Assembly: GCA_016711215.1 (NCBI GenBank)
Contig: JADJTL010000011.1
Span: forward strand, 1 to 24,511
Length of the DNA: 24,511 nt
Direction: 5' to 3'
DNA from: Pseudomonadota bacterium
Lineage (GTDB): Bacteria; Myxococcota_A; Polyangia; GCA-2747355
Shown here: positions 21,822 to 24,511 of the stretch, in pieces
Numbering within the stretch: position 1 is the first letter of the stretch
Layout: each line of letters begins with the position of its first letter
The notes under the pieces: model-generated
What the model saw: the letters and a program-made list of their open reading frames with translations, nothing else
The model's database searches: none
What the model was told of the DNA's origin: nothing
Translations under genes and position numbers: made by a program

Positions 21822-23009
21822 ATGTCTGACGAACCGCGGCAGGTGGCGCCCGTCGTTGAGCCCTGGCGAAGGTGGCTGCAGCGCGGCACAGAGGCCCTGC
21901 GCGCTGCGGACTACGCCGCGGCCGCCGATGCCTTCGCCCAGGCCTACGCCTTCGCCCCAGATCAGCCCGACGTCTTGCTGGCGCTCGGCCGTGAACGGCT
22001 GCGTTCGCGTGCCGATGCGGAGGCCGAGCCGCTGCTGCGCCGAGCGCTCCTGCTCGATCCGACGAGCGCGGCCGCTGCGGCAGCGCTGGCGCGACTGCTC
22101 GGGCTGCACCTCGATCGACGCCAAGAGGCCTTCGAGGTGCTGCACGCCGCCCTGCGGCAGAATTCCGGTGCCCGCGCGCTCTGCGCTGTGCGCGGCGAGC
22201 TGCTGCTGCAGGCGAACGCCTATCAGGAGGCGCGTGTGGCGTTTGCCCAGGCGCTCGCGGCGGACGTCTGCCGGGCCGAGGACCTCGGCGAGGACGACGA
22301 GGCGGCGCGCACCGGCATGGCGCGCACCTACAACGCCGAGGGCATCGCGTTGCACCAGCAGAGCCATTGGGCTGCGGCGGCGCGAGCCTTTCGCCGGGCA
22401 GCGGAGCTCGCCGGCGACTGGTCAGCGCCGCGCGTCAACCTCGGCGTGGCGTTGGCGCAGCTCGGGCGGCTGGAAGAGGCGGTCGAGGCCTACCGGGCGG
22501 CGCTCCTCGCCGAGCCGGATCATCCGGTGGCCCTCTTCAACCTGGCCACGGCGCAGCATGACACCGGGCATCCGATCGAGGCGCAGCACGCCGTCGAGCG
22601 CCTGATCAAGGCCTGTCCCGACTACCCGCGCGCGCGGCTCCTGCTCGCCGACGTCGCGATCACGCTCGGCGACTACGACCGGGCGATCGCCGTGCTGCTC
22701 GAGCAATTGGATCAGGACGGCAGCGTCGTGCCGGTCTGGGCCAGCCTCGGCCTGGCCTACGTCTGCAGCGGCAGCGTCGAGCGGGGCGAGGAGTGCCTGC
22801 GACGAGCGCTGGCGCTGAATCCGCGGCATTTCCACGCGCATTACAACCTAGCCCTGCTTTGCGCCACGCAGCAGCGCGACGAGGAAGCGCGCAAGCTGCT
22901 GGTCCGCGCGCGCGAGCTCGATCCCGAGCGCGCGACGCGCGCACTAGCGCGGCTGCCGCGCTGGGCCTCGCTGAGGCAGGTCGAGGCGATGCCGCGCGGC
23001 CTGGACTGA
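21822..23009 (+). CDS. Tetratricopeptide repeat protein
   Basis: 395 residues without signal peptide or membrane segment. TPR units are clear throughout: WLQRGTEALRAADYAAAADAFAQAYAFAP (about 18-46), YNAEGIALHQQSHWAAAARAFRRAAEL (about 170-196), VNLGVALAQLGRLEEAVEAYRAALLAEPDHP (about 205-236), VWASLGLAYVCSGSVERGEECLRRALALNPRH (about 309-340) and AHYNLALLCATQQRDEEARKLL. It is probably a protein-interaction scaffold; no enzyme domain is present. A weak GGAAGAG sits about 2 nt before ATG 21822. The next gene, ribonuclease Z, starts 34 bp after its stop, so the two are likely one transcript. No functional link to RNase Z is known to me. Confidence 0.88.
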   Translation: MSDEPRQVAPVVEPWRRWLQRGTEALRAADYAAAADAFAQAYAFAPDQPDVLLALGRERLRSRADAEAEPLLRRALLLDPTSAAAAAALARLLGLHLDRRQEAFEVLHAALRQNSGARALCAVRGELLLQANAYQEARVAFAQALAADVCRAEDLGEDDEAARTGMARTYNAEGIALHQQSHWAAAARAFRRAAELAGDWSAPRVNLGVALAQLGRLEEAVEAYRAALLAEPDHPVALFNLATAQHDTGHPIEAQHAVERLIKACPDYPRARLLLADVAITLGDYDRAIAVLLEQLDQDGSVVPVWASLGLAYVCSGSVERGEECLRRALALNPRHFHAHYNLALLCATQQRDEEARKLLVRARELDPERATRALARLPRWASLRQVEAMPRGLD

Positions 23010-23043
23010 CCGCGCGGCGGATCACAGCGGCACACCCAGCGCC

Positions 23044-23970
23044 ATGCAATGTTTCGTGCTCGGAAGTGGCGGCATGATGCCGATGCCGCAGCGCCGGCTG
23101 ACCTCCTTGGCCGTGCGCCACGCCGGCAGGGTCTATCTCTTCGACTGCGGCGAGGGCACGCAGCTCCCCTATAAGGAGCTCCACATCGGTCTGCGCGCGC
23201 TGGCGGTCGTCGCCACCACGCATCTGCACGCCGACCACGTCCTGGGCCTACCGGGTCTGCTGATGCTGCGCGCCCAGATGCCCGATCCCCCGCCGCTGAC
23301 GCTCCTCGGTGTGCCGGGCCTGCGGCGCTTCATCGACAACGTCCGCGCCGACCTCGGGATGTTCATCAACTACCCGATCAACGTTATCGAGTGGTCCGGC
23401 GAGACGCAGGCGCCCGCGTATCGCGACGATCAGGTGACGATCTATTGGCAGCCGTTGGACCATCGCGTGCTCTGTCTCGGCTATCGACTCGAGGAGCACC
23501 TGCGACCAGGCCGCTTCGATGCGGTCGCTGCTGGTGAGCTGGGCGTGCCCTGCGGGCCGCTCTGGGGCGAGTTGCAACGCGGTCGCGAGGTGCTGCTGGC
23601 GGGTGGGGGGGTGGTGCGACCGGACCAGGTGCTTGGCACGGCACGGCGCGGGCGGCATCTCGCCTTCATCACCGATACGGGTCCCTGCGCGGGCCTCCGA
23701 CCGCTGCTGCAGAGCGTCGACCTCGCCTTCATCGAGGGCATGTTTGCCCTGGCCGAGCAGGCCGACGCCGACGAGAAGAAGCACCTGACGGCCGTGCAGG
23801 CGGCGCAGGCGGCGCGCGATGCCGAGGCCCGGCGGGTCGTGCTGGTCCACATCAGCCCGCGCTACGATGCGGCTGGCGCCGAGGTGCTGGGCGTCGAGGC
23901 TGGCGCGCATCACCCGGCGGTCGAGGTGGCGCGCGACGGCATGCTGCTCGAGCTGCCAGTTCCAGCCTGA
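23044..23970 (+). CDS. rnz: Ribonuclease Z
   Basis: 308 residues, the usual length of the short bacterial form. It is a metallo-beta-lactamase-fold endonuclease that cuts tRNA precursors on the 3' side of the discriminator base. All zinc ligands are visible: HLHADH (H60, H62, D64, H65), PLDH (H140), FITDTG (D211) and VLVHISPRY (H269), and the catalytic His in KKHLTAVQAAQAA (H247). The glycine-rich N-terminus MQCFVLGSGG and LFDCGEGTQ are typical. H140, D211 and H269 fall at the positions of the ligands in the Bacillus subtilis enzyme. An exosite insert is present between residues 150 and 200. The gene looks intact and functional. No strong ribosome site precedes the ATG. Confidence 0.95.
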   Translation: MQCFVLGSGGMMPMPQRRLTSLAVRHAGRVYLFDCGEGTQLPYKELHIGLRALAVVATTHLHADHVLGLPGLLMLRAQMPDPPPLTLLGVPGLRRFIDNVRADLGMFINYPINVIEWSGETQAPAYRDDQVTIYWQPLDHRVLCLGYRLEEHLRPGRFDAVAAGELGVPCGPLWGELQRGREVLLAGGGVVRPDQVLGTARRGRHLAFITDTGPCAGLRPLLQSVDLAFIEGMFALAEQADADEKKHLTAVQAAQAARDAEARRVVLVHISPRYDAAGAEVLGVEAGAHHPAVEVARDGMLLELPVPA

Positions 23971-24062
23971 AGGCTGTGCCCGCGGCGCTGAGCTTTGGTG
24001 GCCGACCCGGCGGCGCGTCGCGGTGGGCGGGTCGCGCGGCCGCGCTCCGGAGGCGTGACCGA

Positions 24063-24109
24063 GGGGTGGCTCCAGGGGTGGCTCCAGAGGCGCTCCAGGG
24101 GGGGCTCCA
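24063..24109. repeat. Short tandem repeat, unit GGGGTGGCTCCA
   Basis: Four units: 24063-24074 and 24075-24086 (identical), 24087-24097 (GAGGCGCTCCA) and 24098-24109 (GGGGGGGCTCCA). It lies between the rnz stop and the lipoprotein start, about 95 bp before the latter. Confidence 0.85.
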
Positions 24110-24204
24110 ACTTTCCGGCGATTGTTCGATCGGCTAGGCTACCTGCGTCGACTGATGAGCAGCGGGGAGCTCGCCTCGCAGGCAACGAGAGGGCGGAGGG
24201 CACG

Positions 24205-24511
24205 ATGTTGCAGCGACGATGGCGCAGGGATCGCGGTGGGTTCGGCGGCGGCGGCGACGCGGGCGACGGCCGCGGTCGCGCGGCGCTCGTCGCGGGGATC
24301 GCGCTCCTGGTCGGCTGCAGTGATGCTGCCGCCGCTCGCGCGAGACGCTGGCGTCGCGCGGGACGGACGCGTCGCGGATGGCGGCCGGTTGCGCGACCTG
24401 CGAGTCCTCGGTGACGGCCTGGTCGCGATCGATGGCTCGGTGGAGCAGAGCTGCGCCGGAAAGACCGACGGCGTGCCCTGCACCAACGTCGCCGGCTTCG
24501 CGTTAATTTGC
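24205..24511 (+). pseudogene. Lipoprotein gene, frameshifted and cut by the window edge
   Basis: ATG 24205 has GGAGGG about 5 nt upstream. The first frame encodes a basic N-terminus, a Gly-rich stretch, and AALVAGIALLVGCSDAA, a hydrophobic segment with lipobox (LVGC, Cys about residue 38). That frame then becomes Arg-rich and stops at 24412-24414. In the next frame, from about 24335, the sequence reads LARDAGVARDGRVADGGRLRD, then SCAGKTDGVPCTNVAGFALIC to the end of the window. Asp/Ala/Gly-rich linkers after the lipid-bearing Cys followed by Cys-rich domains are common in Myxococcota surface lipoproteins, so a 1-nt shift near 24325-24340 best explains the data. An ATG at 24323 could start the second frame alone. 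The function is unknown. Confidence 0.6.

Overview
The window is very GC-rich bacterial DNA. It looks like a Myxococcota (Polyangia-like) genome or metagenome bin. This is inferred from the codon bias, the large TPR and HEAT-repeat proteins, a nSTAND ATPase, an Asp/Ala/Gly-rich lipoprotein at the right edge, and a Y1 (HUH) transposase of a type common in that phylum. No rRNA, tRNA or phylogenetic marker able to fix the species is present.

Left third (1-5400) is a mobile-element graveyard. A GT-C membrane glycosyltransferase gene (1-589 and 1924-2939) is split by a decayed ISAs1-family element (about 590-1923) flanked by a 7-bp direct repeat. Just after its stop lies the left end of an IS66-family element, with tnpA intact and tnpB cut short by a short tandem array (array A, 3482-3638). 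Next comes a REP-associated-type tyrosine transposase (RAYT/Y1_Tnp, 3841-4740), a hairpin (4813-4860) and a second array (array B, 4964-5370). Arrays A and B share an identical 16-bp core in opposite orientation, so the RAYT gene sits between inverted repeat arrays, like an enlarged REPtron. This is the most interesting structure in the window.

The middle (5420-9254, minus strand) carries an NAD(P)-binding atypical SDR/NmrA-like protein and a three-gene envelope operon: a small DUF4266 lipoprotein, a DUF3570 beta-rich outer-membrane-type protein, and a periplasmic protein in which a thioredoxin-like domain is fused to an ApbE flavin transferase. From 9432 to 16211 (plus strand) there follow a very large TPR protein, split in this sequence by an apparent 1-nt frameshift and ending in a domain resembling an inactive M48 peptidase; an exported protein with a possible deacetylase-like core; a TfoX N-domain protein; and a GNAT acetyltransferase. 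The first two overlap and are probably cotranscribed.

The right part holds a minus-strand GT4 glycosyltransferase (16304-17470) and a 1329-residue nSTAND ATPase with one membrane segment and a long HEAT-like tail (17759-21748). Divergent from the latter is a plus-strand pair, a TPR protein and ribonuclease Z (21822-23970), followed by the broken start of a lipoprotein gene running off the right edge. Four unrelated short-period tandem arrays (at 3482, 6243, 8990 and 24063) plus the complex array B lie at gene ends or between genes. At least three frameshifts are visible; real decay and assembly error cannot be told apart from sequence alone.
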